Source of the DNA: Micromonospora sp. C31 | Lineage (GTDB): Bacteria; Actinomycetota; Actinomycetes; Mycobacteriales; Micromonosporaceae | Length of the DNA: 64,000 nt | NCBI RefSeq assembly: GCF_018070575.1 | Contig: NZ_JAGPXN010000016.1 | Coordinates: 1-64,000, forward strand | Reading direction: 5' to 3' | Translations under genes and position numbers: made by a program | Notes under the pieces: model-generated | What the model was told of the DNA's origin: nothing | Seen by the model: the letters and a program-made list of their open reading frames with translations, nothing else | Database searches by the model: none | Shown here: piece after piece, positions 21,022 to 29,327 of the stretch | How positions within the stretch are numbered: position 1 is the stretch's first letter | Layout: each line of letters opens with the position of its first letter

Positions 21022-21336
21022 ATGTACGCGATCGTCAAGACCGGCGGCAAGCAGTACAAGGTCGCCGAGGGCGACGTGATCGAGGTCGAGAAGCTCGTCG
21101 GTGCCCCCGGCGACGCGGTGAAGCTCACCGCGGTGCTCCTCGTCGACGGTGACGACCTGGTGACCGACGCGGCGAAGCTTGCCAAGGTCGCGGTGTCCGG
21201 CGAGATCGCCGCGCACACCAAGGGCCCGAAGATCCGGATCCACAAGTTCAAGAACAAGACCGGCTACCACAAGCGCCAGGGTCACCGCCAGCCGTTGACC
21301 CAGGTCAAGGTGACCGGCATCTCCAGCGGGAAGTAG
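21022..21336 (+). CDS. rplU: 50S ribosomal protein L21
   Basis: 104 aa, normal length. Starts MYAIVKTGGKQYKV and contains the KIRIHKFKNKTGYHKRQGHR signature that contacts 23S rRNA domain II. First gene of the conserved rplU-rpmA-obg cluster, 11 nt before rpmA. Confidence 0.98.
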   Translation: MYAIVKTGGKQYKVAEGDVIEVEKLVGAPGDAVKLTAVLLVDGDDLVTDAAKLAKVAVSGEIAAHTKGPKIRIHKFKNKTGYHKRQGHRQPLTQVKVTGISSGK

Positions 21337-21347
21337 GTCGTCCTCAG

Positions 21348-21602
21348 ATGGCTCACAAAAAGGGTGCGTCCAGCTCGCGCAACGGCCGTGACTCCGCGGC
21401 GCAGCGGCTCGGCGTGAAGCGCTTCGGTGGTCAGGTCGTCAGCGCGGGTGAGATCCTCATCCGTCAGCGTGGCACCAAGTTCCACCCCGGTGACCTGGTC
21501 GGCCGCGGCGGAGACGACACGCTCTTCGCGCTGGCCGCCGGTTCGGTCCAGTTCGGCACCAAGCGCGGTCGCAAGACCGTCAGCATCGTGCCGCAGCAGT
21601 AG
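21348..21602 (+). CDS. rpmA: 50S ribosomal protein L27
   Basis: 84 aa. MAHKKGASSSRNGRDSAAQR is the classic L27 N-terminal tail that reaches the peptidyl transferase centre, followed by RQRGTKFHPG. There is no N-terminal cleavage extension of the Firmicutes type. Confidence 0.98.
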   Translation: MAHKKGASSSRNGRDSAAQRLGVKRFGGQVVSAGEILIRQRGTKFHPGDLVGRGGDDTLFALAAGSVQFGTKRGRKTVSIVPQQ

Positions 21603-21614
21603 TTCGAAGGCGTT

Positions 21615-21656
21615 GCGGGCCGCGGACCTCGTGTCCCCGGCCCGCTTTGCTTTTTT
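21615..21656 (+). terminator. intrinsic terminator between rpmA and obg
   Basis: GCGGGCCG / CGGCCCGC 8-bp stem (21615-21622 and 21638-21645) followed by TTTGCTTTTTT, one of the few T-rich tracts in the window. It may end or attenuate the ribosomal protein mRNA before obg. Confidence 0.8.
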
Positions 21657-21694
21657 CGTGCGGGGCGTGAACCTCGCTGGAAGGATTGACGTCC

Positions 21695-23269
21695 GTGGCG
21701 ACGTTCGTTGACCGGGTCGTCCTGCACCTGCAGGCCGGCGATGGTGGGCACGGTTGTGCCTCGATCCACCGGGAGAAGTTCAAGCCGTTCGGCGGCCCCG
21801 ACGGCGGCAACGGTGGGCACGGCGGCAGCGTGTCCCTCGTGGTCGACCCCCAGGTGACGACGCTGCTGGACTTCCACTTCCGTCCGCACGTGAAGGCCGA
21901 GAACGGCAAGGGTGGCGCCGGATCGAACCGGGACGGCGCGAACGGCCGTAACCTCGTGCTCAAGGTGCCGAACGGCACCGTGGTGCAGGCCTCCGACGGC
22001 ACGGTCCTGGCCGACATGGTCGGCTCCGGCACGACGTTCGAGGTGGCCCGGGGCGGGCGCGGCGGTCGGGGCAACGCGTCGCTGGCCAACGCCCGGCGCA
22101 AGGCACCCGGCTTCGCCGAGCTGGGCGAGCCGGGCGAGCAGCTCGACGTGGTGCTGGAGCTGAAGAGCGTTGCCGACGTCGGGCTGGTGGGCTTCCCGTC
22201 CGCCGGAAAGTCGTCGCTGATCTCGGTGATCTCCGCCGCCAAGCCGAAGATCGCCGACTACCCCTTCACCACGCTGGTGCCCAACCTGGGTGTGGTCCGG
22301 CTGGACAACCACACCTTCACCGTCGCCGACGTGCCCGGCCTGATCCCCGGTGCGGCCACCGGCAAGGGCCTCGGCCTGGAGTTCCTGCGGCACATCGAGC
22401 GCTGCGCGGTGCTCGTGCACGTCATCGACACCGCCACCCTGGAGCCCGGCCGGGACCCCGTCGCCGACATCGACACCATCGAGGCCGAGCTGGCCGAGTA
22501 CGGCGGCCTGGCCGACCGCCCCCGGCTGGTGGCGCTCAACAAGGTCGACGTGCCGGACGGCCGGGACCTGGCCGAGATCGTCCGCCCCGACCTGGAGGCG
22601 CGCGATTTCCGGGTGTTCGAGGTCTCCGCGGCGACCCGGGAGGGGCTGAAGGAGCTCATGTACGCCATGGCGGAGCTGGTGGAGCAGGGCCGCAGGGCCG
22701 CGCCGCCGGCCGAGGCCACCCGGATCGTGATCCGGCCCCGGGCGGTCGACGACGCCGGCTTCACCATCGAGGCCGCGCCGGACGGGGCCTGGGTGGTGCG
22801 CGGTGTCCGTCCCGAGCGGTGGGTGCGGCAGACGAACTTCGACAACGACGAGGCCGTCGGCTACCTGGCCGACCGACTGGCACGCCTGGGCGTCGAGGAG
22901 AAGCTGGGCAAGGCCGGCGCGGAGCCGGGCGACCTGGTCCGGATCGGCGAGCGTGAGTTCGACTGGCAGCCCACCCTCTACGCGGGCGCCGACTTCGTCC
23001 CCGGCAACCGGGGCACCGACGTCCGGCTGGAGGAGAAGTCCAGCCGGGCCTCGGCCGCCGAGCGGCTGGCGGCCCGCAAGGCCCGCCGGCAGCGCCCGGA
23101 GGACGAGGTCGAGGGCACCGACGCCGACGTCTCCGACGACGTCGACCCGTTGGCGGGCGACGCCTTCGACGAGGCCGGTCCCGCCCGGGAGGCCGGTCCG
23201 ACCGGCGGGGCGGTGCCGTCCCCCGAGGTCGGGTCGTCGCCCGCCGCCGCCCGGAACGACGCCGAATAG
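21695..23269 (+). CDS. obgE: Obg family GTPase
   Basis: Ribosome-assembly and stress GTPase. The 524-aa protein has the Gly-rich Obg fold (1-158; HLQAGDGGHG, GGPDGGNGGHGG), a G domain with GFPSAGKSS (G1, 166-174), DVPGLIPGA (G3) and NKVD (G4), an OCT domain (~350-430, ending FDWQPTLYAGADF) and an Asp/Ala-rich tail. GTG at 21695 is preferred because GGAAGG lies ~9 nt before it. In most actinobacteria proBA or nadD follows; here an accessory block does. Confidence 0.97.
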   Translation: MATFVDRVVLHLQAGDGGHGCASIHREKFKPFGGPDGGNGGHGGSVSLVVDPQVTTLLDFHFRPHVKAENGKGGAGSNRDGANGRNLVLKVPNGTVVQASDGTVLADMVGSGTTFEVARGGRGGRGNASLANARRKAPGFAELGEPGEQLDVVLELKSVADVGLVGFPSAGKSSLISVISAAKPKIADYPFTTLVPNLGVVRLDNHTFTVADVPGLIPGAATGKGLGLEFLRHIERCAVLVHVIDTATLEPGRDPVADIDTIEAELAEYGGLADRPRLVALNKVDVPDGRDLAEIVRPDLEARDFRVFEVSAATREGLKELMYAMAELVEQGRRAAPPAEATRIVIRPRAVDDAGFTIEAAPDGAWVVRGVRPERWVRQTNFDNDEAVGYLADRLARLGVEEKLGKAGAEPGDLVRIGEREFDWQPTLYAGADFVPGNRGTDVRLEEKSSRASAAERLAARKARRQRPEDEVEGTDADVSDDVDPLAGDAFDEAGPAREAGPTGGAVPSPEVGSSPAAARNDAE

Positions 23270-23327
23270 CTCGTCGCGCTCCGTGAGCGGGTCGACTGCC
23301 GGAAACCTGCCCGAAATCCCCCGCACC

Positions 23328-23333
23328 TAGCGT
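23328..23333 (+). promoter_or_regulatory. -10 hexamer TAGCGT, leaderless GNAT start
   Basis: TAGCGT, 6 nt before the ATG at 23340, no Shine-Dalgarno. Confidence 0.5.
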
Positions 23334-23339
23334 GGCCTG

Positions 23340-23789
23340 ATGCTGATCGAGTCACGCCCCGCCACCGATCCGGAGATCGACGCCCTGGTCACCGCCCAGC
23401 AGCGCGAGCTGCGTACGGCCGACGGCGGGCTGGACGGCCAGGCGACCGTCACCCACGACGACATCCGCTACCTGGCGGTGGTCGTCGGCGGGCGGGCGGT
23501 CGCCTGCGGCGGGATCCAGGCGCTCGACGCCGGCGCCGGCGAGGTGAAGCGGATGTACGTGCGTCCGGCGTACCGGGGTCGGGGCATCGCCCGGCAGCTG
23601 CTGACCGCCCTGGAGGAGTTGGCGTGCCAGCACGGGTACGGGGAGGTGCGCCTGGAGACGGGCACCTACCTGCCGGCCGCGATCGCGCTCTACACCTCCA
23701 GCGGGTACGAGCCGATCCCGGTCTACGGCGAGTATGTCGCCAACCCGTACAGCGTCTGCTTCGCCAAGCGGCTGCGCGTGCCGGCCTGA
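23340..23789 (+). CDS. GNAT family N-acetyltransferase
   Basis: A 149-aa single GNAT domain. Motif A, which binds acetyl-CoA pyrophosphate, is seen as VRPAYRGRGIARQLL (about 79-93), followed by the LETGTYLPAAIALYTSSGYE motif B region. The substrate is unknown; small soluble GNATs of this type acetylate amino acids, amines or antibiotics. Leaderless start inferred. Confidence 0.92.
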   Translation: MLIESRPATDPEIDALVTAQQRELRTADGGLDGQATVTHDDIRYLAVVVGGRAVACGGIQALDAGAGEVKRMYVRPAYRGRGIARQLLTALEELACQHGYGEVRLETGTYLPAAIALYTSSGYEPIPVYGEYVANPYSVCFAKRLRVPA

Positions 23790-23910
23790 CGGCGCCCGGC
23801 CCTCGCCGCGCCGGGGTGGGCGGCGGCGGTCGGCTCCGCCTCGAAAGACGCGCGCTGGCGCAGGACCGTGCCGGCGGGCGTGGCAGGCGGACGCCCCGCC
23901 GGGCGAGGGG

Positions 23911-24390
23911 TCAAGGGCGGTCGAAGGGGGCGTCCAGCCGGGTGCCCGTGCCCACCCGGTTGGAGAGCATCAGCCCGAGGGCGAGCATGCCGAAGCCGAG
24001 GGCCAGGTGCAGCCAGTTGTCGGCGTCGTTGACCGGGATGAAGTTCGCCGCGCTCTCCCGGTCGATCGCGAGACCGTAGAGCCACAGGCCGAGGTAGAGG
24101 GCGCCACCGCCGGCGAGGAAGATCCGCGCCCCGGCGACGCTGCGGGCGAGCAGCAGGCCGGCCAGGCCGAAGCCCAGGTGCAGCGCGTTGTGCAGGATCG
24201 ACACCTGGAACAGGCCGAGCAGCCGGGCCTCGGAGTGGTGGCCGGCGAACGTCATGTCGCCGTAGCCGGTGGTGACGCCGGGGACGAACCCGAGCACCCC
24301 GATCAGGGCGAAGAGCCCGGCCGCGGCCACGGCGGCGAGTTGCACCCGCGGCTTCGGGCCCCGAGACCCGCCGCGTGCGTTGCGTGCCAT
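23911..24390 (-). CDS. DUF4383 family membrane protein
   Basis: A 159-aa protein with four membrane segments (about 18-38, 62-82, 88-108, 125-145), including VQLAAVAAAGLFALIGVLGF and the polar NDADNWLHLALGFGMLALG stretch typical of DUF4383. GGAAGG lies ~8 nt before the ATG. Divergent from the stress cassette at 24652. Function of the family unknown. Confidence 0.88.
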   Translation of the reverse strand: MARNARGGSRGPKPRVQLAAVAAAGLFALIGVLGFVPGVTTGYGDMTFAGHHSEARLLGLFQVSILHNALHLGFGLAGLLLARSVAGARIFLAGGGALYLGLWLYGLAIDRESAANFIPVNDADNWLHLALGFGMLALGLMLSNRVGTGTRLDAPFDRP

Positions 24391-24545
24391 CGATTCACCT
24401 TCCGTGGAGCCGCGGAACGCCCTGCCCGCGGTGCCGGCGGCGAGGGACGATCGTCACTGTGTGCGACGGAACCGACACGTGCGATCCGGCGATCCTCCAT
24501 TCTGTAGCGGCCCGGCGGAGGCGCGCAGGCAAACTCACGAACGAG

Positions 24546-24570
24546 GTATGGAACCGGCGACCGAGGGTAG
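24546..24570 (+). promoter_or_regulatory. candidate SigB-type promoter
   Basis: GTAT, a 15-nt spacer and GGGTAG fit the GNNT-N14/16-GGGTA pattern of Streptomyces-type stress sigma factors. It lies ~80 nt before the 24652 gene. Confidence 0.4.
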
Positions 24571-24651
24571 GTCAAGAGATGCGACGGCAGGAACGGCCGG
24601 CGCATCCCCCCAGCACAGACCCGCGAAGACTTTCCGAGCGGAAGGGAAATC

Positions 24652-25428
24652 ATGACCTACGATCTGTCACCCACGACTTCCACGTACGGGCAGGAGTCGA
24701 CCAACGGCAGCGGCGTCCGCGAGCAGGCCCGTCAGGTCGGCTCGGAGGCGAAGCAGGCCGGTGGCGCCGTCGCCGGGACCGCCAAGGAGCAGGGCAGGGA
24801 GGTCGTCGACGAGGCGAAGCGCCAGGCGCGCAACCTCTACGGCGAGGCCCGCAGCCAGCTCGCCAGCCAGACCGGTGAGCAGCAGCGACGGGCCGCCGGC
24901 GGGCTCCGCTCGCTGGCCGACGAGATGCGCTCGATGGCCGACCAGGGCGGCCAGGCCGGCCCGGTGAGCGAGATCGCCCGCCAGGCCGCGGACCGGGTGC
25001 ACGGTGTGGCCGGCTGGCTGGAGCAGCGTGAGCCCGGCGACATCATCGCCGAGGTGCGCTCCTACGCGCGCCGCAACCCCGGCACCTTCCTGGTCGGCGC
25101 CGCCGTGCTGGGTGTGCTCGCCGGCCGACTGACCAAGAACATCTCCGCCGACGACGACCAGGGCGGCAACGGCTACTCCGCGTACAACTCGGGTGCCGGC
25201 TACGACCCGGAGCAGACCGCGGTCATCCCGACCCCGCCGGCCCCGCGCGCGGTGCCGGACGCCGTGCCGCCGGGCGGCTACCTCGACCCGACCCCGGGCG
25301 CGTACGCCGACCCGCAGACCACCACCAGCTACGCCGACCCCGCCGGTGGCGTCGGTCAGCCGCTGCCGCCGGTGAGCCAGACCGACCCGCTGCCGGGCGT
25401 GCCGTCGACCGGGACCACCCGTCCGTGA
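24652..25428 (+). CDS. Ala/Gln-rich helical protein with one membrane segment
   Basis: 258 aa. Residues 15-130 form a long amphipathic helical region with repeats of the type QAR-EAK-QA (resembling LEA or YtxH-like stress proteins). One membrane segment follows at about 141-155 (GTFLVGAAVLGVLAGRL), and the C-terminal ~90 aa are Pro/Tyr/Thr-rich and probably disordered. First gene of a three-gene run with the holin-X-like and DUF3618 genes. Probably links membrane and stress response; exact function unknown. Confidence 0.82.
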   Translation: MTYDLSPTTSTYGQESTNGSGVREQARQVGSEAKQAGGAVAGTAKEQGREVVDEAKRQARNLYGEARSQLASQTGEQQRRAAGGLRSLADEMRSMADQGGQAGPVSEIARQAADRVHGVAGWLEQREPGDIIAEVRSYARRNPGTFLVGAAVLGVLAGRLTKNISADDDQGGNGYSAYNSGAGYDPEQTAVIPTPPAPRAVPDAVPPGGYLDPTPGAYADPQTTTSYADPAGGVGQPLPPVSQTDPLPGVPSTGTTRP

Positions 25429-25459
25429 GCCTACGAACCACCCGAAGGGAGGCGACGGC

Positions 25460-25912
25460 ATGAGCATGCCGACGCAGGGGGCGGGGCTGGACTCCGGTTA
25501 CCACCCCCAGGACGCGGACGAGGTCAGGGGCAGCTCGATCGGTGAGCTGATGCGCCAGGTCACCAGCGACCTGTCCACCCTGATGCGCCAGGAGGTCGAG
25601 CTGGCCAAGGCCGAGATCCGCCAGGAGGGCAAGAAGGCGGGCAAGACCGCCGGCTTCTTCGGCGGCGCCGGCTTCGGCGGCTACATGGTGGCGCTCTTCC
25701 TCTCGCTGGCCCTCTGGGCCGGCCTGTCCAACGTGATGGACGCCGGCTGGGCGGCGCTGATCGTGGCCGTCATCTGGGGCGCGATCGCCGCGGTCCTCTA
25801 CGCCAAGGCCAAGAAGAGCGCGGAGCACATCCGCGGCCTCAAGCAGACCAACGACAGCGTGCAGCGCATCCCCGACGCGCTCAAGCCCCACCCGCAGGAG
25901 GTCACCCGATGA
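25460..25912 (+). CDS. Holin-X-like (phage holin superfamily III) membrane protein
   Basis: A 150-aa protein with an amphipathic helix (SIGELMRQVTSDLSTLMRQE), then two membrane segments (~67-90 and ~97-114: MVALFLSLALWAGLSNV, ALIVAVIWGAIAAVLY) and a basic tail. This matches the actinobacterial Holin-X family, a name from profile similarity; no endolysin or phage gene is near, so a cell-lysis role is unlikely. GGGAGGCG precedes the ATG. It overlaps the next gene by 4 nt. Confidence 0.85.
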   Translation: MSMPTQGAGLDSGYHPQDADEVRGSSIGELMRQVTSDLSTLMRQEVELAKAEIRQEGKKAGKTAGFFGGAGFGGYMVALFLSLALWAGLSNVMDAGWAALIVAVIWGAIAAVLYAKAKKSAEHIRGLKQTNDSVQRIPDALKPHPQEVTR

Positions 25913-26559
25913 GCACCGACCCCGACCAGATCCGCCGGGAGATCGAAGCCACCCGGAGCAACCTGAGCTCCGACGTGGACGCGCTGGCGTACAAGGTCAG
26001 CCCCGCCCGCATCGTCGACGACCGCAAGCAGCGGGCCCGCAACGCACTGGAGAATGTGAGGGACAAGGTGATGGGAACCGCTTCCGACCTGGGTCACAAC
26101 ACCAAGCACGGCGCCCACGCGGTGGGCGGTCACGCCTCCTCGGCGGCCTCGACGGTGAACGACAAGGCCCACTCGGCGGCCTCGACGGTGAGCGACGCGG
26201 CGCAGCGCGCCCCGCGCGTCATCCGGCAGAAGTCCGAGGGAAACCCGCTGGCCGCCGGCCTGATCGCCTTCGGCGTCGGCTGGCTCGCCTCCTCGCTGAT
26301 CCCGGCCACCAGCCGCGAGCAGCAGATGGCGTCGCAGGTCAAGGAGAAGGCCGGCGAGCACGCCGGGGTCGTGAAGGAGAAGCTGGGCGAGGTCGCCAAC
26401 GAACTGAAGGAGGACCTGCGCGAGCCGGCGCAGCACGCCACCGATTCGGTCCGCTCCACCGCCCAGGACGCGGTGCACGCTGTCAAGGACGACAGCCGTT
26501 CGGCCGCGCACGACGTGAAGGGCCAGGCGCAGCAGTCCCGCGAACAGGTGCGGTACTGA
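25909..26559 (+). CDS. DUF3618 family protein
   Basis: 216 aa. The N-terminal DPDQIRREIEATRSNLSSDVD is the DUF3618 signature. A middle region of AAST repeats (SAASTVNDKAHSAASTVSD) leads to a membrane segment (LAAGLIAFGVGWLASSLI, ~119-136) and a charged helical C-terminal half. ATGA overlap with the holin-like gene means coupled translation. The trio is a recurrent actinobacterial cassette of unknown function. Confidence 0.88.
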   Translation: MSTDPDQIRREIEATRSNLSSDVDALAYKVSPARIVDDRKQRARNALENVRDKVMGTASDLGHNTKHGAHAVGGHASSAASTVNDKAHSAASTVSDAAQRAPRVIRQKSEGNPLAAGLIAFGVGWLASSLIPATSREQQMASQVKEKAGEHAGVVKEKLGEVANELKEDLREPAQHATDSVRSTAQDAVHAVKDDSRSAAHDVKGQAQQSREQVRY

Positions 26560-26581
26560 CCAGCCCGGTCACCGTACGCCG

Positions 26582-26630
26582 CAGCTCGCGGCCACTCCCG
26601 GAGCATCCTCCGGGGAGTGGCCGCGAGCTG
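26582..26630. terminator. bidirectional terminator, 18-bp palindrome
   Basis: CAGCTCGCGGCCACTCCC (26582-26599) is a perfect inverted copy of 26613-26630, with a 13-nt loop. It separates the convergent DUF3618 and glycosyltransferase genes. Confidence 0.85.
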
Positions 26631-26671
26631 TCGTGTGCGTCCCGGGCGCGTACCGGCGCGGGCACGGGGAC

Positions 26672-27811
26672 TCAGCGCAGGTGGCGGCGGAGGGTGCGTT
26701 CGAAGTGGGCGGCGCGGCGCACCCGGCCGCCGGCGTAGCGGACCCCGCCGAGGAGCAGGCGCCGGCCGACGGCGAGCCAGCCGCACACGCCGCGCTCCAG
26801 CACCCAGAGCGGAGCCGCCAGGGCGGTGGCCGGCGGGAAGACCGCGGCACCCCCGCCCCGGCGCCGGCCCGCCTCGGCGAGCGCCACCGTGGTGGCGGCC
26901 GCCCCGACCAGCAGCCCCGGCCGCCGGTACGCGACCGCCGCCGCCAGCGCGGGCAGGACCGCGAGTGAGGCGACCAGGCGGGCCGGCTGGGCCAGGTCGT
27001 CGTACGCCTGACGGACCCGCTGGCGCAGGAAGTGGGCGGTGTCGGGCGGCAGCCGGCGTACGTGCAGCCAGGCGGGCGCCGCCTCGGTGCCCCCGTACGC
27101 GCGCACCGTGCGGATCAGCTCCAGATTCTCGAAGAGCACGTCCGGGTCGTACCCGCCCATGGCGAGGAAGGTGCTCCGGCGTACCGCCAGGGTGCCGGGG
27201 TAGTCGGCGCCCAGCGCCCGGTTGAGCAGGGTGCGCCCCGTGTCCCACCACGCGTGCCAGGGCAGCGGGTCGAAGTAGTTCTGCGGCCGGACCAGGTCCA
27301 CCCGGTCCAGCAGCCGGTGCACGGCGCGCAGCCCCGCCTCGTCGTACCGGACGTCGTCGTCGGCGATCACCACGTGCTCGCGGCGGGCCGCGCCGACGCC
27401 GGTGAGCACCCCGGTCACCTTGCCGTTGACGCCGCGCAGGGCGGGATCCGGCCGCAGGTGCCGGGCCAGCCCCGGCCAGGCCCGCGCGTGCCGGTCGAAC
27501 ACCTCCGGCGGCGACCCGTCCACCACGGTCACGTCGACCAGGGCGCTGAGCCGCCGCAGGTAGCCGGTCAGTTCGGCCAGCCCGGCGTCGTCGGTCCAGC
27601 GCAGCGGCAGCACGTACGCCACGGGAAGCCGGCACCGTCCGGCGCGCGGCGGCGGGGCCGTGCCGCCGTCGAAGGCGGTCGTGCCGCCGTCTCGGGTCGT
27701 GCCGCCGCCGTGGGTCGCGGCGCCGCCGTCTCCGGTCGTGCCGCGGCTGTCTCCGGTCGTGCCGTCGCCGTCTCCGGGCGCGGCGCCGGGTGGGCGGGCC
27801 GGCGCGCTCAC
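26672..27811 (-). CDS. family 2 glycosyltransferase
   Basis: 379 aa. A Gly/Thr/Asp-rich N-terminal tail of ~58 aa (low complexity) precedes a GT-A fold with the metal-binding DDD at 151-153 (VIADDDVRYDE) and a second acidic patch (GGYDPDVLFENLELI). The C-terminal ~120 aa hold two hydrophobic segments, suggesting membrane attachment. GTG start overlaps the stop of the methyltransferase upstream, so the two are co-translated. The sugar and acceptor cannot be told. Confidence 0.85.
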   Translation of the reverse strand: MSAPARPPGAAPGDGDGTTGDSRGTTGDGGAATHGGGTTRDGGTTAFDGGTAPPPRAGRCRLPVAYVLPLRWTDDAGLAELTGYLRRLSALVDVTVVDGSPPEVFDRHARAWPGLARHLRPDPALRGVNGKVTGVLTGVGAARREHVVIADDDVRYDEAGLRAVHRLLDRVDLVRPQNYFDPLPWHAWWDTGRTLLNRALGADYPGTLAVRRSTFLAMGGYDPDVLFENLELIRTVRAYGGTEAAPAWLHVRRLPPDTAHFLRQRVRQAYDDLAQPARLVASLAVLPALAAAVAYRRPGLLVGAAATTVALAEAGRRRGGGAAVFPPATALAAPLWVLERGVCGWLAVGRRLLLGGVRYAGGRVRRAAHFERTLRRHLR

Positions 27812-28545
27812 GCCGGTTCCGGCCGGCGGTACACGGAGACGTGCTCGCGGCTGTGGTCGGTGAACGGCCGGGCGGTCCAGTCCTCCCAGCGGTGCTCGCG
27901 GCGCAGCCCGGCCAGCTCGGCCATCAGGTCGAGCTCCGCCGGCCAGGCGTAGCGGTGGTTGGCCGGCAGCAGGTGCACCCCGCCGTTGGTGAACCGGACC
28001 TTCGTGGTGGTCATCCGCTGCTCTGCGGGGTGCAGCAGGGCCGCCTCCAACAGCACCACGTCCTCCGCCACGCGCACCGGGCGCAGCGCGCCGCCGGCGC
28101 GGAAGGCACCCGGGTCGGGCACCCACGCCTCGACGACGAACCGCCCGCCGGGGCGCAGGTGGGCGGCGGCGTTGCGGAAGCAGGCCACCTGGGCGGCCTG
28201 GTCCGGCAGCGCGAAGATCGTGTTGAACGCGAGCACCACCAGGGCGAACTCGCCGGGCAGCCGGGTCTCGGCGAAGTCGCCGACGGCCACATCCACCGCG
28301 TCCCCGCCGGGTTTGGCGCGCAGCCCGGCGGCCATCTCCGGCGAACCCTCGATCCCGGCGACCGTCAGCCCCCGGGCGACCAGCGGCAGGGCCAGCCGGC
28401 CGGTGCCGATGCCGAACTCGCACACCGGGCCGCCGTCGGCCAGCTCGGCGAGGCGCTGCACCGCCGCGTCCGGTGTCAGGTGCGCGTACGTCTCGTCGTA
28501 GACGTCCGCGGCGTGCCGGCCGTACTCGCTGGCGTCGAAGGACAC
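27808..28545 (-). CDS. class I SAM-dependent methyltransferase
   Basis: 245 aa with SAM-binding motif I CEFGIGTGRLALPL (42-55), an acidic residue after the second strand (AGIEGS), and FNTIFAL in motif II/post-II, typical of small-molecule methyltransferases. GTG start with GGGAGG 5 nt upstream. First gene of a two-gene operon with the glycosyltransferase, so the pair may decorate one product; the substrate is unknown. Confidence 0.88.
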   Translation of the reverse strand: MSFDASEYGRHAADVYDETYAHLTPDAAVQRLAELADGGPVCEFGIGTGRLALPLVARGLTVAGIEGSPEMAAGLRAKPGGDAVDVAVGDFAETRLPGEFALVVLAFNTIFALPDQAAQVACFRNAAAHLRPGGRFVVEAWVPDPGAFRAGGALRPVRVAEDVVLLEAALLHPAEQRMTTTKVRFTNGGVHLLPANHRYAWPAELDLMAELAGLRREHRWEDWTARPFTDHSREHVSVYRRPEPA

Positions 28546-28615
28546 GGTGCCTCCCGGTGGTGATGGGGGTGCCCGCAGCAGGTGCCCGGTTATCGGCCGA
28601 CCAAACCGACGCGTC

Positions 28616-28640
28616 GTTTCGGCCGGATGGTCCCGGGTAG
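28616..28640 (+). promoter_or_regulatory. candidate SigB-type promoter of SRPBCC-adh operon
   Basis: GTTT (28616-28619), a 15-nt spacer and GGGTAG (28635-28640), very close to the GTTT-N14/16-GGGTAT stress-sigma consensus. It lies ~50 nt before the SRPBCC gene. On the opposite strand a weaker GTTT-N15-GGGCAC faces the methyltransferase gene. Confidence 0.5.
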
Positions 28641-28691
28641 CGCAACCGGTGCGGGTGGTCCATCCCCGGGCGCCCGGGTGGAGGAGAAGTG

Positions 28692-29327
28692 ATGACCAGC
28701 AACGGAACGAGGTGGGTGCTGCTCGGTGCCACCACCGTGGCCGTGGCCGGTGTCGGCCGGGCGGTGGCCCGTCGGCGGCACCGGCACCAGCCCGAGCGCC
28801 GCGACGGCTGGTACGTGGTGCGGCGGGGCGTGACGATCGACCGGCCGGCGGCGGCGGTGATCGGCTTCTGGACCGACCGGGAGCGGATGGACCGGGCCCT
28901 GGCCGGTTGGGCGACCCTGGAGCAGCTCGACGACGACCGGTGGCGCTGCGTGGCGCTGGACCCCGCCGGCGGGGGCACCGAGTGGCGGGCGGAGATCACC
29001 GTCCAGGGACCCGGGCGGCTGCGCTGGCGGGTCACCGACGGTCCCGAGCAGGAGGGCACGGTGTGGCTGACGCCCGCGCCCCGGGACCGGGGCACGGAGG
29101 TCCGCGCCGAGCTGCGGTGGCGCTCGGGGCCGCTGCGCCGGGCGTTCGGGCTGTTCGGCGGCGACGACCCGGACCAGGGGCTGCGCGACACGCTGCGGCG
29201 GGTGAAGGCGCTGGTGGAGTGCGGCCAGGTGATCGACACCCGGCGCGACCCGTCGGGGCGTGGGCCGGCCCAGGAGAAGGCGACCGACAAGCTCCGCGAC
29301 AGACTGACGACGGGAGGACGGGCGTGA
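28692..29327 (+). CDS. SRPBCC (START-like) family protein with N-terminal membrane segment
   Basis: 211 aa. A short hydrophobic N-terminal segment (VLLGATTVAVAGVGRAV) and a basic stretch precede a ~140-aa SRPBCC fold, seen from VVRRGVTIDRPAAAVIGFWTD and the matching WRAEITVQGPGRLRWRV sheet. These domains bind hydrophobic ligands. ATG at 28692 with GAGGAG upstream. The stop overlaps the next GTG, so it is coupled to the alcohol dehydrogenase. Confidence 0.85.
   Translation: MTSNGTRWVLLGATTVAVAGVGRAVARRRHRHQPERRDGWYVVRRGVTIDRPAAAVIGFWTDRERMDRALAGWATLEQLDDDRWRCVALDPAGGGTEWRAEITVQGPGRLRWRVTDGPEQEGTVWLTPAPRDRGTEVRAELRWRSGPLRRAFGLFGGDDPDQGLRDTLRRVKALVECGQVIDTRRDPSGRGPAQEKATDKLRDRLTTGGRA

Noticed and set aside
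17142..21257. 1371-aa minus-strand frame across rne, the lipoprotein and rplU
   Set aside because: Antisense to clear genes and low complexity (Gly/Leu/Arg-rich); artefact of GC-rich third positions.
25460..25912. prophage holin
   Set aside because: No endolysin, integrase or structural genes nearby; the Holin-X name reflects fold similarity only.
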